This document shows, in pieces, positions 1 through 14,334 of a stretch of DNA of 64,000 bases. The stretch spans positions 4,220,001-4,284,000 of the forward strand of contig JAEMBT020000002.1 in NCBI GenBank assembly GCA_018873245.2, given 5' to 3'. The position numbers were made by a program, and so were the translations under genes. The stretch comes from Archegozetes longisetosus (Eukaryota; Arthropoda; Arachnida; Sarcoptiformes; Trhypochthoniidae). Below the pieces are notes generated by a model that was given only the letters and a program-made list of their open reading frames with translations, did not search any database and was not told the origin of the DNA. How positions within the stretch are numbered: the stretch's first letter is position 1; the number at the start of each line of letters is the position of its first letter.

Positions 1-3000
1 AACACTTTTATTATCCCGTCTGTACATTTACCTGTTATATTGTGTTAAAATATTAGATTGAGATTTTAAATGAGAAACTCAATTATTCAACAAATTCACT
101 GTAAAATTTTTATTAAGTTTTGCAAAGACTCAAACATTTAAATAATTGAGTATTTAAGTAATTGAATATTTAAATAATCAAAAGCTGAGTCGTGAATAGG
201 GCTCAAAATTTTCAGAATATAAACTTTTGTGAAGCTATTCTTTCTGTGAAAATTTTATGAAAATATAATGAAACAAAATTGAATGTTTTTGGTGACAATT
301 TAATAGAAAAAAAATCGTGACTTCGCGAGAAAATATGAAGGTTTTCTTATGATAGACTCGACACATATTAGAAAAGTCGTATCATTTTCCCGAAGATTAA
401 TTATTTAATGTGTTCTTTGATAACACAGCACAGAACTCAATAATACGTTTGAAATTATTAATGCATCAAAAATTGTCTGATCGCTTTTATTAAAAGTTTT
501 CATGGCAAAAGTCATGAAACATATAATCAAATCAGTTGTGGCAACTTTCAGAAAATTCGTGTCTAGAATTTAAAGGAACTGATAAATTCCTCGTAATAGT
601 TACATAAGGAATTTTAGCCCTATATGAAGAATAAGATTTGTAGTTGGATAGCTATATGCAAAAACGATAACTTAATATTGAAGAATAGAGATATCATGAA
701 TGTGTTGGAAGGTAGTTTTTCATGTTGCACAATCACAATACAAAATAATGCACTTTGCATCGTATGATCGAACAGCAAGAATCTTAAGTGTCCTATCAGA
801 AGTTAGACTTTTGACAAGTTTAGTGTAAATTTTATAACTTCCTCCTGATATATTTGACGAACAAAATATTAAATGCAAAATATAAGTAATGGAGTAAGGA
901 AGCCATAAGTTAATGCTTGAAAGGAAGCTGCTGGAGTAACTGACGATCAAATTGCGTGATACTAAATGTATGAATGATTGATCATCTCTATTGTAAGTTA
1001 TAGAATATAGTAAACATCTTTGTTTTATTGTTTGGGTTATTTTTGTTCACACGGAAACACGTGTGAAAAAATTTAGTTACAGCTTCGGGTTCTTGTCACT
1101 TGTTAATAAATATGAATTTTCTATAATTCATCATTATTCTAGATTCTATCAAATTCGGAACATTTTCTGTGGAGAGAATTGCACTCTTAATGTTTCAAAT
1201 ATTTCTATAATGCTTTGATTTTTAGTCCAAAGGAATCTAATCAAAGTTGTAGTCTTTGAGGAAATTTGAATAATTTTGAATTGCAATTGATTCATATAAT
1301 TATGTCTTGCACACAAAATATTGCACATTGAACAATGTAGTTTATTTGGTTGTTTTATTTTTTTCATCAAAGTTATGATTGAAGAAAAATTGCAGGATTA
1401 AAAACGCAAATTATGTTTGAAAGTTCAATAATAGAAAATCTAGATTTGCTTATCAAACGAAAAGAGCTCAATCTTATTACTGAACTTATTTCACGATTCA
1501 TCTCTTTCTAGTATAGTATATGTTCATCAGTCGTGATTCAGAAACAAAACAACGAACTCGAATTTTATGATCAACCTTTAAGAAAGTATAATGATATTGT
1601 CTATAAAATTATCTTAAGTCAAGATTCTCCTATAAAAATATTGATTAAACTAACTTTATTTTCATATGTCCTAAAATGATTCCTTCAATTTTCAACAAAC
1701 CAGAGAATAAAATTCCGTTTACTTTGTCTGAAACTGTCGAAGAAATATTTTGAATTGCTCTAGCTGTAATTAACGAGATTCTTGGTTAGAAAACAAGTAA
1801 ATTGCAGGTTGCGCGTAATGATGAGAACAATTCGGTGATTATAGTCCACACGAGAGAAATAAGTTTTAATGATTTTAGTTGAGTGAAGAGATGTCATTTT
1901 CATAAAGATGCATTTGCAAGCATTTCAGTAGTCCTAATAACCATCTTCGGAAATGCGATGTGCCAAAAAATAAGTACCAGAAGTGAAAATGAGCAAATTG
2001 TTAGAATGTTGGAGAGTATATAATCAATACTGCAGGCAAACACGAGATCGATTGCCAGCGCAGCACACCTTCACCATCAGAAACACTCAAATCAAACTAA
2101 GAAACACTTCTTCATCTTCCTCAACTTCTTCCTTCTGATGATATATGAAAATAAGGAAAATTCATTTCCTGTTGCGCTGACAGAAGCAAAGCTGTATTAT
2201 ATATTTTTTAATATTGAAGGCAAAGATTTATTTGTTATTCGTCTTTGTTGCGGAGGATTTCTTCCATCAGATTTCATATGACTAATAGTGTTGTTGAAGC
2301 GGAAAATCTTTCTTATTTTAATAAAAGTATGTACAAAACGAGAGAACTGGTTTTATATGTTTTGCATGTCTCAGTAATATTGTGATACTTGTAATTCTCT
2401 ACGGATTACACAGTCAATCCTGTTCGTAGTTAGGGCATTTGATTGTGCTGACCCGTTCACTATAAACTAGAATCACTGTATCTATATTTGTTAGAAGCCA
2501 ATATTTCAAAACCTTAGTCTCTGGAACGACGCTTAGAAATTCAATTTCGATCTTACTTTTGCTAATTGAGTCAGGAAATTAATCAATTTGCTCTGTTTTC
2601 ATTTAGATTTTTCCAAGTGCTTAACTAAACTATTTAATCAAGATGTAAGATATTTGATTTGATGAATCGCCAAAATCTAAGTTTGATTGTTTGTCGTTTT
2701 TCTCTGAATTAAATTTGTACAAAAGCTCATCAACATTTGGACGAACAACAGATATTTTCGTGATGTTTCCCAAACCAAATATTTTTTTCAAATCATTTCA
2801 TAATTCAGATCTATAAATAGAACTTTTTGGTTTAACAAAAGGATATCTGAAGTTATTGTCATAGAAATGAACTAAGATAGCTTGAAATTAATGAACTCAA
2901 GTTGGTCTTTTGAAGAAAATAAGTAGAGTTTTCATGTAAAGTACAAGACTTATTGAAAATATAATAACATTCTAGTTAGAGACGAAACTTGAATACAGAT

Positions 3001-4850
3001 ACAGGAGTAAAGTTATTTGAAGCAAGTTTGTGCTTTATCAGTAAATTCTATATTGAGAATGTGTTTGGTACTCAAAAAATCAAGACTTCTTATACTTTGA
3101 ACAAAACTGGTAGAAATAAGAGCTTTTGAAGCTGTTGATGAGATTTTCTTACACAGAACAAACAGATGGATCGGTGTGTAAACATATTTAGGCCCATATA
3201 ATTCTAGCGCACAAAATAGTGTTATTTAAGCCAACAAACAAATATATAATTAAGAGAATCAAGTATTAAACCTTCGTTGCGATTTATATCTTAATTTAGT
3301 CTGGTCAACTTTGTTGCGTGTTGTCTTTGTAAGAAAAATCTTTATTTTGATCAAATGTGCAGGTATATTAAATTTAGTTTGAAAACTTTACAAATCTAAT
3401 GCTAAAATTAATGCTAAAAAAGTCATCATACGAATCAAGTCAAAGTTAGAATAGTTAGCTTTCTGGGAACTTGTTGGCTATCTATTCTACGCTAGAATTG
3501 AAACTTAATGCAAAAGCAATTTTTCTCTTGAATCAGTGCTAGGCTACAAGTCATAGTGAGCACATTCAATCGAAATGAGTTACAACATATTAGCTAATGG
3601 TCATTGAATCATTACTTCATAGATTCTACTCTCAATGATTACAGAGTAAATCGAGCTGATAATACTTTGATTGGAAAATTTCAACGATCATTATGGAAAA
3701 ATATTACGGAAATTAATCTGATGACAAATATAAAATTTCCATCGTATCGTGTTTAAATATTTATCGTGGAAAATTTCCTTACAGCCAGATTTAAATTTTA
3801 GTATTTTTCATATGAGATTATTTCTGAGAAAAGTAGACTAATTTTCATAAGATTCTTATCGGAAAACTTGAACCGACCTTTCAGAACTACATTTTGCAGT
3901 CATATTTTATCTATAGGTGCATCAACTATACAGAAAATAACTTTGATACTATTATTTAAATATTAAGGCGCAGAACATCAATAGCTGCAATTAGCACACA
4001 TCTTGAAGTGAAAACAAAACAATTTACTAAAAATGCCTTTGGAAATGAGTAATGAAAGTACTATGAATATCAATGAGATGCATCATCGTATTTATAAGAT
4101 AAGATGTTGCCTTACTTTTCTCAGAAATCATCGAATATAAGTTAGTCTGAATTAAGACACAAAATGTGAGCGAAAAAGAATTTCATCAAACTAAGTAACT
4201 AGCATCTAAAACGACTTTCTCTAGCTAAATATAAAATCTATTTTAAGCACTACTTGTGATTGAAGCATTATGTAATAGACATAAAACTGGATCTAAATTT
4301 ATTTTACCTAAAATTAATTGGTATGAGATTCAGTATTTGTGTGGGAAGTACTGTGAACCTCATTAGTTGTTGAAGCAAGGCAAGTACCGATGTCCTTGAG
4401 TTCGATGTTAAATAATTTAGATTGTTAAGAAGCAATGACTCTTGAAATCTATATTTAAACCAGTAGTTCTTTGATATTATATAAAAATCACTTTCGGCCG
4501 ACTCGTCTTAGTTTCAAAATTGAAGGTCAATCCAAAGCAATAAGATATTAAGGGAGAGTGAAATTGACCTTTCAATAAAGATCATGCTATTTTCTAAGTT
4601 AGCAAAACTTGAGTGCAGACACATTTTTTCGCTATCTAAGAAATATAATAAGTGGTTTAAATTGTGAATCGTAATTAGGAATAGTTGTCCGCAAAACTAC
4701 CTGTTATGACAACTGATGAAATTTATAGTGACGAAAAAGATAAATATAGTTAAGATTGTGGTAATATCAATCAAATAGGGAATGAAAATAAGTTGCGTAA
4801 CTGATGTTTATTATTGAGAATTTGAATGACATCTTTTCGAAAGGTTAGAC
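1..4850. other. Long non-coding stretch, no gene recognised
   Basis: AT-rich sequence with stops in all frames. Two short minus-strand ORFs (about 720-950 and 1149-1370) are open but have no recognisable domain, no good start context and no convincing splice partners. A TATA-like segment lies near 2017 (gagagtatataatc) without a recognisable gene after it. I see no tRNA and no long repeat here. Confidence 0.5.
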
Positions 4851-4856
4851 TATAAC

Positions 4857-4864
4857 TATAAAAG
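4857..4864 (+). promoter_or_regulatory. TATA box candidate upstream of first P450 gene
   Basis: The sequence CTATAAAAGC lies about 200 bases before the start codon at 5064. An initiator-like TTTAGTGAG follows about 30 bases downstream, the usual TATA-to-start spacing. Seen by eye only. AT-rich DNA yields such matches by chance, so this is a candidate core promoter. Confidence 0.4.
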
Positions 4865-5063
4865 CGTCGGAGACTATATGAGAACATTTTAGTGAGAAGG
4901 AAGTTGGTTTAACTTCAATTCATGTATTTGTTACATGGTCTTTTAATATCGATCGTTTCTACAAGGATTTTCAAAATATAAATCTTACTTCATACTATTT
5001 AATTTCAATTCTTCATTTCCTTAGTATTTATTTGATTTAACTCTTATTTCACTTTATATCAAC

Positions 5064-8000
5064 ATGAATGTAGTTTTTATGGTTGATTCTTTTCTTAAAT
5101 GGTTTCAATGTTACTTCATTTCTAAGTTTTATCTTCTTTTGGGCCTTTTCTCATGCTTCACGTTTGTTTACATAAGCATCTTCCTATACAATTATTACCA
5201 ACTGATTCGGTTAACCAACAAAATTCCAGGACCCAAGTGCCACAATGTATTGTATGGAAATTTGGGCATCATTTTAAAAAGTGTTAATCAGAAAGCAGGA
5301 GTCGATTTATATCAAGGTATTTGTACATTTTTATATTTTTTGTACTTCAAGCATTTACTCTTTTCTGAACGCTTTTCAGAAATTTAAATCACGAAAAGAC
5401 TTGTAGAATGTTGAAATTTTATTGAAATACTGAGTAATCGTTTCGCTTGATATAAAAGTTATTCTCAAAAGTTTTATCGCCGGAAACATTGAAGTTTATA
5501 AATAAGATATCATCTTGTAAATGTAATTATTAACGAATTTTCTCTTTGGAGTATTCAATAAGATTTAAGCACTTTTAATGCATCAATTTTTCAAAAGCAC
5601 TAAGAAGACAGTAAATGCTTCATTTGTTGATTCAAGTTAGTTTGGTGAAAGGGTTTAAACGAAAACTTGTGTTATAACATGTTTTCGTTAGAGTTTGATT
5701 ACTATTTTACTTGATTGGATCTTTTAAATTAGTCTTATACTGTTATAGTTGAAAATTGAAAATGAAATATATTTATGGCACTAGGTTGTATCCGATATAA
5801 GACCATTGAACAAATAACAGCCTTTGAGTGACCTTTAAAGCTTGTACTCAATAGTAATCAAGTTGAAAATTGAATAAACTTGTTGCTTTCATTGCGAACT
5901 TGTTGAGCCGAAATATAATTTAACTCTGAAATACTTGACAATCGTTATTCTTAGATTGGATGAAAATTGAATCGATATATCTCTAACTAGTAGCAATAGG
6001 AAACCTAGTCATCAGGTATTTAATCAATATTTTCTAGTGAAAGTTTTCATATTCCGATCGTGAGTTCATAGATTTTTTATCTACAGTTTACATTTTCAAA
6101 CATAGATAGGATGAAATCTTACTTAAATAAATAAACCCCCGAGGCCTTTATATCAAAACTTATTTTTATTAGATTTAAAAATTGAGTACAGCTTATAATT
6201 GGTTTTATGAAAGTTTCATATTAAATAATCATATCCAACATGAAGTAAATTAATTGAAGACGACCTAAAAAACGCTAAGTTGAAAGGATCAATTAAAATA
6301 AGCATAAAATAAAATTCTATTTAATAAGTTTAATGGTTCTAAAATCAGTTGAAATCCTTTGTTCTGATTTGGTACAAAGTCATATTTTAATTGTACCTAA
6401 AACAACCTGAATGTGACGTATGAACCAAAAAGATGATAGTTTAAGTAAAAAATGTTTATATAATTATCTAATAGAATACCATTATTCACAAATGTGTTTT
6501 TATATAATTAATCGAGAAGCATTGGACCATTTAAGACTAGCTAAGAATAATTGACTTATAATTTACCTTAGTTATTTTGATGAGTAAAAGTTTTTCTACT
6601 AGAATTCAGAATTCAAGAATTCAATTGAAGTAATTCATATTGCATCATATTTGAAATTCAAATCAGAAGTAAAATCAAATTCGAAAAGATCTCATCTAAC
6701 TGCAAATCAAATCAAAGTTAACTAAATCTAAGGCATAAAAAATGTATAGAGTTTTAGATGAGTCCAAGTTATTAGATTGAAAATCATACTTAAGAGCTCT
6801 AATAGTAAAGAAAACATGATGCATAATGAAGTTGACTGCAAATGTAGACATTTCTTACGAAAACTATTAGAATGTTATATAATTGAATTAATGACTAGTC
6901 TTAATAATCATTGGCCCATAATTCCATTACCTGCTATTTCCTTTTTAGCGTTCTTTCAAGCATTAACAGGTATGTGCAAAATTTATGAAAAAGATAGGAT
7001 TTTCCGATTTTGGCTCAGCTCTGAGCCTGTGGTCTGCTTCTACAAACCGGAAACAGTTGAGGTAAGTTGACCTAATTATTTAATTAACTAAAAATCATAG
7101 TTTAATTGGTTGGAATCATAAGAGCCATTAGAAAGAGCATTTCTTTACTCAGAAAAATAAATTTGAGCTGGCTTTCAAGTTTCAAGGTTTACTATAATAA
7201 ATAACCATTTGATCATTGAGTTCTATGATTCCGAATGTAATTTCTTTTCACATAATAATGTTTTTAACGTAATAAAACAGCAAGATTTTATCTATTCTCA
7301 GGTAACTAATTATCCTTTCATTGAATAGTGAGCTTAAATATGATACAGCCTTAACCCTATTAAAAGATATTTCGAAACGTTCGACATTGAGGTACTGATA
7401 AGTCATAATATATAACATATCTAAATTGATACGAACAAGTAATTAAGAATTGTAACTTTGGATTTGAGTCCAGCTTTGCCGTAAGCCTTTCTATAGAGTG
7501 TATCTTGAATGTAAAAAAGATTTTTTAGCGTTGATTAGTGCGAGGACAAAAACTTGATCAAATATTGAGAATTGGTTTTAAAATGTTGCATTTTGAGTAT
7601 GAGAGCTTTTTCGCCTTAACTTAATGTCTTTATTTAAACATTCTAAAGTCTCAATTTGTTTAATCAGCTTTCTTCGAATAGTTGTATAGAAATGCTTTAT
7701 GCATTTTTCTGCTCTCAAGACACTCATTATTCTATAAATAATTATTGTTTATATTTAGAATCTAATCAACAATTGTGAAGAACCAAGAAGATAATTCATT
7801 TTCACTTCATATAACTTAGTGAATCAATGCATAAGGTTCTATGAGTCATAAGAACATTGATTATGATTTACGACTATTTAACAAATAGGATTCTTTCACA
7901 ACGAACAAATCTACGATAGGGTATAAACTTTGCATCCAGTAATCAAAGTATTACACTCTAGGAATCAATAATACAGTAGAAAGTAGCTTAGCAAATGTCA

Positions 8001-11000
8001 AAGATCTGGAAAATCAAGAGTTATATCTTAACTTTTCAATAGATCTATCTGGCCTTAACTTGAAACATATCTGAAAGAAAAATTGCTTTATTTTACTAAA
8101 TAATAAGGCTCAACATATCAAAAACCATAAATTGAGCTGATGATATACTAAAAATCTTCTCTTTTTAACTCAGCTTGTTTATGAGAAATAATTTAACCTA
8201 AATAAGCAAATAATGAAGAATATTCTTCAGTAAACAGCATAGAATTGAATATTTGATGAAAAAGTTTTTCTCTAGGTTACACCCAACCTCATTATGAAAG
8301 CAAATTAATGCATATAGTAAAACCTGTCTAACTTAAACATGCAGTTGAGTAGTTTTTAAAAATCATATAAAATACTATAGAAAACATGGATATTGCTGTT
8401 CATTTTTAAAAGTACTTAATACATGCTTCAGGAAGATAGCTTTTACTGTGGTAATTTAGTAGTGAGACTTTTGATTATAACTAAAATTATTTATTTTGAA
8501 AAAGCAACATAAAACCAATAGTACAAAAAATATTAGCATAAACTGTAAGTAATTCAATTTACAGGCAATTCTAGCGAGTAATACTATTATTGGGAAAGCA
8601 AATCAATATCGATTACTTACACCATGGCTTGGATTGGGATTACTGACTAGGTATTAGAAAACTATATATTTTATGTTTGATTTTAAATTAGATTTTCATA
8701 TTTTCTAAGTTCAAAACTAACCGAAACTAACCGATAACCTAATTTAAAGCAAAATTTTGTCAGCTATTTGGCGACAAATTGTCAACAGTTCGTAATTAAG
8801 GCCTGAAAAGTGAAAGAGCACTGAAAGAATTAAATTTGCAGCAATTCAATCTTTCTTTCCTATTAACGCGTCGAATAGTCCTAAATAAACAAAAAATCCT
8901 TTTAAATTACATGACATTAGACTCGTTATTAGAGTAGTTTTTCTTAGCTTTTATTTCAGAAGAATTAGTTAAAAGTTGATTGAGGCACAAATAAAAGCAG
9001 TTTTATATTGGAGGTGATTTTCAGATTCTATCCTCTGATTGGTTTGCTGTGCACTCATTTTGACCTTAAGCTAAATGAATTAACTTTTCAGCATTTCTCT
9101 TTCTATTAACATCAATTGCAGCACATAAACAAATGTGAACATTCCAATTAATGTTTGAGTAGTCTTACTCAATAAATACCCTTAAAAGGTCATAACACCA
9201 TCACAGAGGTCATAATAAAGGTCTATAAATATTATAATAAACATTAGTTTATTGATTTTGTTCAAACGATGTCTAGTTAATGTTCAATCCTTTCAAATGC
9301 TAATGATCTTTCAAATATTTGAATTCTTTTATCTATATAAACTTCTTATTGTTTCGTTAATCAATGGAATGTTTTCATTGAACATAAGCTTTTTACAAGT
9401 GTTTACGCTAAAATGGAGAAACTTTTTGAATGGTTGAGAGCAAATTTTTGATAGATTAGATATATTGGAGTTAATGTTTTCCTGTGGCGTTCAAAAAGAT
9501 TTGCATTTTAATTACTTAATTTAGATACATTGGAACAAAAGTTATACGATTAAAGAAAAAGAATTGTAAGCGCATAACGTTCACTAATATAAAGCCAGTA
9601 AAGCTTTTTAAGCGTAAATTATTCAGAAGACCTAATTCAGATGATATGCTGAAGCTAAGAAAATGCTGCCACTATTTATATACTAACTACTTAAAATTGC
9701 AGATAGCGTATCCCTATTGAACTTGTGTTTCTAAGAAAAATTCAATTTACTATAGTATATTTGGCCAACTTCTATTAAATACTATGTCTACACATTTTTG
9801 GCTTCACTTTTTATTATACTATATTTTTCATTTAGTATTAGCAACTTATACGGCATGTCGTCTTTAAATAAATCTGCATTATTTCATAAGAAAATCAACT
9901 TCAAACAATAGAATGCAGAATATTTGCAACTTGGCTTTTGATTAATTTCTAACATTAAATTGTTTACTATAAAAACAAAATCATTTTTCAAAATTTATAT
10001 TCTAAGAACTAACACACCATAAGTAATTTATCTCTTGAAAAAGCTACTAATCAACTCTTCTTTTAGGCTCTATATTAAAAAATATACACTAAAAATATAA
10101 AAACTAAGTCATCTTTCTCAGTCTCTTCAAGTTTTTAGATTTTATCGTTAAAATACTATGATTAGAATAAATTAAAATCAACAAAAAATGTTATGTAATT
10201 TTTAGAGTCAACCCTAGCGTCAATTGCAGTGAAAGTAATGCAATTTTAAAAACGTTTTTTTTCTCATTAAAATCAACAGCGGAGGAGATAAATGGCGTTC
10301 AAGAAGAAAATTACTGACACCATCATTTCATTTTCGGATTTTGGAGGATTTTCTACCCATAATCAACGAACACATGCATGTATTCGTTGACTTATTGAAT
10401 AAGCAAATACTACTCAACGATGGTATCATTGAAGATATTACTCCATATATCACGAAATCCGCTCTCGATATCATTTGTGGTTAGTCTTTCAGATACTAGA
10501 ATTTGCAAAATGTCTTTAGAAATACATTGTTAACTCGGATGGAATTAGGATAAGGATTGATAAAAATTTTGCAAACATAATCATTAATCTTATTGTTGCG
10601 TAGAGACTGCGATGGGAATCAAAATGGATTCTCAAACAAATAGTGACAGATATTTTCAAGCCATTCATCAGTAAGTAATTCATACTTCTTGAACCCTAAT
10701 CCAATACCCGATAGTTTGGTGAAAGTATTTTTATGCTTAGTAGCATTGCTAATCGAGTAATTTTACGAATAAATACGACAAAATTCAATGTCTAGTTTCT
10801 CAGGTTGCATACCTTCACACACCATACCTTCACATACCATACCTTCACATACCTTCCACTATAACTTGAATGATAACCTCAAAAAGGGTATAACTTTAAT
10901 AAATTAATCTTTTCGACATAATCAATGTTAATTTTGAAATTAGTTTTGCTCTAGATAAGTAAATGGTGATAGAAAAAATGTTATTCATTTAAAATAATCT

Positions 11001-13304
11001 AAAACTGTTACGCTATATATCATTTGGCTCTATTGTGTTTAACTCAATGACAAATTGTATGCCTTTATGTTATATTGTATTATAAGCCTGAACAGACTCT
11101 ATTAAACTATATTTGAAGCAAATAGTTATTAGGTTTTTAAGTATTCAAGGATCATAATTATAGCCCATTTTGCTCTGTTTGCACTTGATTGCATTTGCAT
11201 TTCTAGAAGTTTTTTCGAGCAGAAAACTGCATACTTTCCATATTGTGTTTTGAAAACTTTGTTTTTTTGTCAAAAGCACTTTTCCTTTAATCCTCTTTCT
11301 AAATACATGCCATTCTCTGTTCATTGTTTTAATCATTTCTATGAATTTGCTTCTCATATGTGATTAAAATTCTGTTTTGCTTCCATTGTTTGGCTTATAA
11401 TTTAGTTTTGTGTTGGGTATTAATAAAATTGACTGAATGAGGATGAGTTCTTTCACCAAACAATAGACTTGAAGTGTTTGTTCAAATAGAAAAGGATAGG
11501 TCAAAAGTGAAAACTTGTATTCAGGCAAAATTAACACATTTTCCCAATTTTTACTCAAGGATTATACGCTCGAAAAGTAGTGGATGGATTCTAAATAAAT
11601 CCTCTATAGAAACTGGTGAATAAATTTGCAAATGGGCTTTAGTTGCAATCAAAATTATATATAGATATTAGTATTGAGATATAGTATAGTATAGTATAAT
11701 ATAGTATAATATAGTACCTGGGAATAAGACTTGATGAAAAAAAGCAACTTTTTCCAGATGTATTAATGCTATAATGATTTTCTAACTTACATTACTGTTA
11801 CCGCTACTCAACTATTGCATTATATTAACAGTAGGACCTAATTATGTTTGGTGAACTGACAACACATGTTAATTAAAAGTACGATTTCATGTTTTGGGGC
11901 TTCGAGCCAAAACATTCATTAAACTTGACTAAATACTAATTTATGACACATTTTTGTTGTCACACTAACTGTTAGCTTACGTATTTTGATTAGAGTTGTA
12001 GGAAAGACGTTTGCATTGTCCCAGATGCGTTAATATTTAATCTATAGTAACCAAACAAATACTACTTTACTTCAACTTTATGTTCAAATACTAATTCAGC
12101 AATTATCAATTGATCCTCCTTTAATTAATGTTTGCTTAGAATTTAAATATTCATTAGAATATTCTCTGTTAGATATGAATTCTGTTGACTTCATTTAATG
12201 TACATTGTTAATACTCGATTTAAATGATTGATAATTTTGCGCATCATTTATTAGTATTTGTTTACTAGATATAACAAACAATATCAATCAAATAAATTTA
12301 TCATTACTCTTTCGATTATGTTTTATCTAAAAGAACAGGAGAACTATTTCTCAGTCGATTACTGCGTCCATGGCTTTGGAATGACTTTCTCTATAGTCAA
12401 ACAGATACCGGCAAATTGTTTTACAAAAACATGGATATTCTTCATTCGTTTACTGATAAAGTAGAATAAATCATACCTCACAACACTAATCAAAATACTT
12501 AGTCCTTCATTCTCTTACCTAAAGGTTATCCAAGAAAGAAAGGCTGAAATACTACAACAACTCTCGGTCAACAAAAATCATCTAAATCTTAACAATGAAC
12601 AGACGGGTCGTAAACGTCGAATGGCTTTTCTCGATAGTCTAATTGCCGAACACTTTAATAACATTAATTTTACTGTGAAAGATATTAGGGAAGAAGTGGA
12701 CACTTTCATGTTTGAGGGACACGACACAACATCAATGGCCATCAGTTGGACACTATATTTAATCGGACTTAATCCTCAAGTACAAGACAGATGTGAGGAA
12801 GAACTCAATTTTATTTTCAGTGGTCATAATAACCAGCGATCTATTGAAATGAATGATTTGCGTGACATGAAGTATTTGGAGGCATGTATTAAAGAAGCTT
12901 TAAGATTATTTCCATCGGTTCCATTCATTGGACGTAGTCTTGATAAAGATATTTTAGTTAATGGATATACCATACCGAAAGGCGTCACATGTTTGATATT
13001 CTTATATGAAGTACAACGCGATCAGAAATATTTTCCTGAACCAGAACTCTACAAACCTGAAAGATTTCTGGACGATAGTCACATGAGTCGTCATCCTTTT
13101 GCTTACGTGCCATTCAGTGCTGGTCCGCGTAACTGTATTGGGCAAAAGTTTGCATTGTTAGAAGAGAAAGCAGTTTTGGCGACTATTTTGCGCAATTTTC
13201 ACATAACTTCAATGGACTATCGCGATAAAATAAAAGTTGCCACAGAAATGGTTATGAGACCTAAAACACCAATCAGAATGAAATTTCGCGCCAGAAATAG
13301 GTAA
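5064..13304 (+). CDS. Cytochrome P450, CYP4 clan (gene 1 of a tandem pair)
   Basis: Microsomal haem-thiolate monooxygenase, probably of the CYP4 family (CYP4V-like), whose members typically oxidise fatty acids, hormones or xenobiotics at the ER membrane. Exons: 5064-5316, 6949-7061, 8565-8650, 10280-10479, 10604-10670, 12334-12460, 12525-13304. All splice phases agree (1,0,2,1,2,0) and give about 541 aa, a normal CYP4 length. An N-terminal membrane anchor (residues 12-45) is followed by the proline hinge KIPGPK. The oxygen-binding I-helix motif EGHDTT is at about 346-351, the K-helix ExxR (EALR) at 406-409, PERF at 460-463, and the haem loop FSAGPRNCIG at 479-488 with Cys486. The reading frame is intact and nothing essential is missing. 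A poly(A) signal AATAAA lies at 13322. The next gene, about 1 kb downstream in the same orientation, is its paralogue. Family call is secure; substrate is unknown. Confidence 0.93.
10808..10852. repeat. 15-bp tandem repeat in P450 gene 1 intron
   Basis: Three head-to-tail copies of a 15-base unit (cataccttcacatac, first copy cataccttcacacac) lie in the intron between exons 5 and 6. This is a short minisatellite with no coding potential. Confidence 0.85.
11678..11716. repeat. Simple repeat (ATAGT)n, interrupted
   Basis: Pentanucleotide-like run of atagt/ataat units in the same P450 intron. Ordinary microsatellite. Confidence 0.8.
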
Positions 13305-13321
13305 CCAGCAAGTTATCGGCA

Positions 13322-13327
13322 AATAAA
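13322..13327 (+). promoter_or_regulatory. Poly(A) signal of P450 gene 1
   Basis: AATAAA begins 18 bases after the stop codon. Another AATAAA-like site occurs about 200 bases further on, so the 3' end could vary. Confidence 0.5.
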
Positions 13328-14334
13328 CTTTAATTTAAATATCTAAATACTTGAAAATTGAAGTTTCAATCAATATTGCAAATTTGTTAAAATCTAGTTT
13401 CTAATCTTATAATGACGATTTTGAAACCAAAATCACTTCCAGCAAATACAAATTGAGTATTGATAAAATTAAGATTTCGACTGCTCACTTCATTTTTTAT
13501 ATGATTCAAATCATATTTGTATTGTAATTTTGAATAAATTATTGAATTAAATGATCATGATCATATTACTGGTTTATTGCACGAGTAAACAGTTTGATTT
13601 GAAGACGAAAAAAACAAACTAATGAAAATTGCTTATTGTATTTATCTCAAATGAACATACAATAGTAAAACTAGACTTTTCAAACATTGGTATTTTTGCG
13701 AAGCATTCCAAGAATAAGTACGGTTGACTTGAATCTATAAGCCCTAGACTATGTGAAAATTGCTTCTATTTACACCTTAAAACATTTTATAATTTTTCAA
13801 GCTTTACAAATATGTGTGACTAAATATTGACCAAAACAATTTTGATAATTTAAACTTTCATTTTAACTAAGTGCAAGCACAGTGAAAGACAAATTGAATA
13901 TTAATCTACTAAAGTATACATAGCGTGGCGCTCATGCAAATTATCGTTAACTGTTACATGAGAAATTGTTTTATTTACTAAAATGTTGAAGAACTTCCTA
14001 AAAATTTCTTAAATTATCAAACTTGACAAAGTAATATTGAAAGTCAATGGAAAATTATATATTTAAATCATTTAAGAGCCGAATCTTGAAGGATATTCAG
14101 TCAAGTGTGGAGAGTCTGCAGTATTTTACATAAAAATAAAAATTATTAATCATATTCTCAAAGTTTTCAATCCGCCGGAAAATTACTGAAGCGGAATGCC
14201 TTCAAAGTATGAGAAAGTATTAAAAAAGTATTAAAAAGTGTGTTATTCACAACAATGTTATCTGGCATTTCTCAGACAAAATGTCAATAGTCTTTGCTTT
14301 GACAAGTTATGTGTGATAGGCAAGTTTTATTTAG
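13328..14334. other. Intergenic spacer between the two P450 genes
   Basis: About 1 kb of AT-rich DNA. It must contain the promoter of the second P450 gene, but I see no clear TATA box or other element. Confidence 0.5.

Noticed and set aside
720..1370. Two minus-strand ORFs, considered as chemoreceptor remnants
   Set aside because: Hydrophobic stretches are present but no family motif, splice structure or continuous frame links them.
10808..10852. Regular short repeats resembling a CRISPR array
   Set aside because: Units are directly adjacent without spacers and the genome is eukaryotic; a minisatellite.
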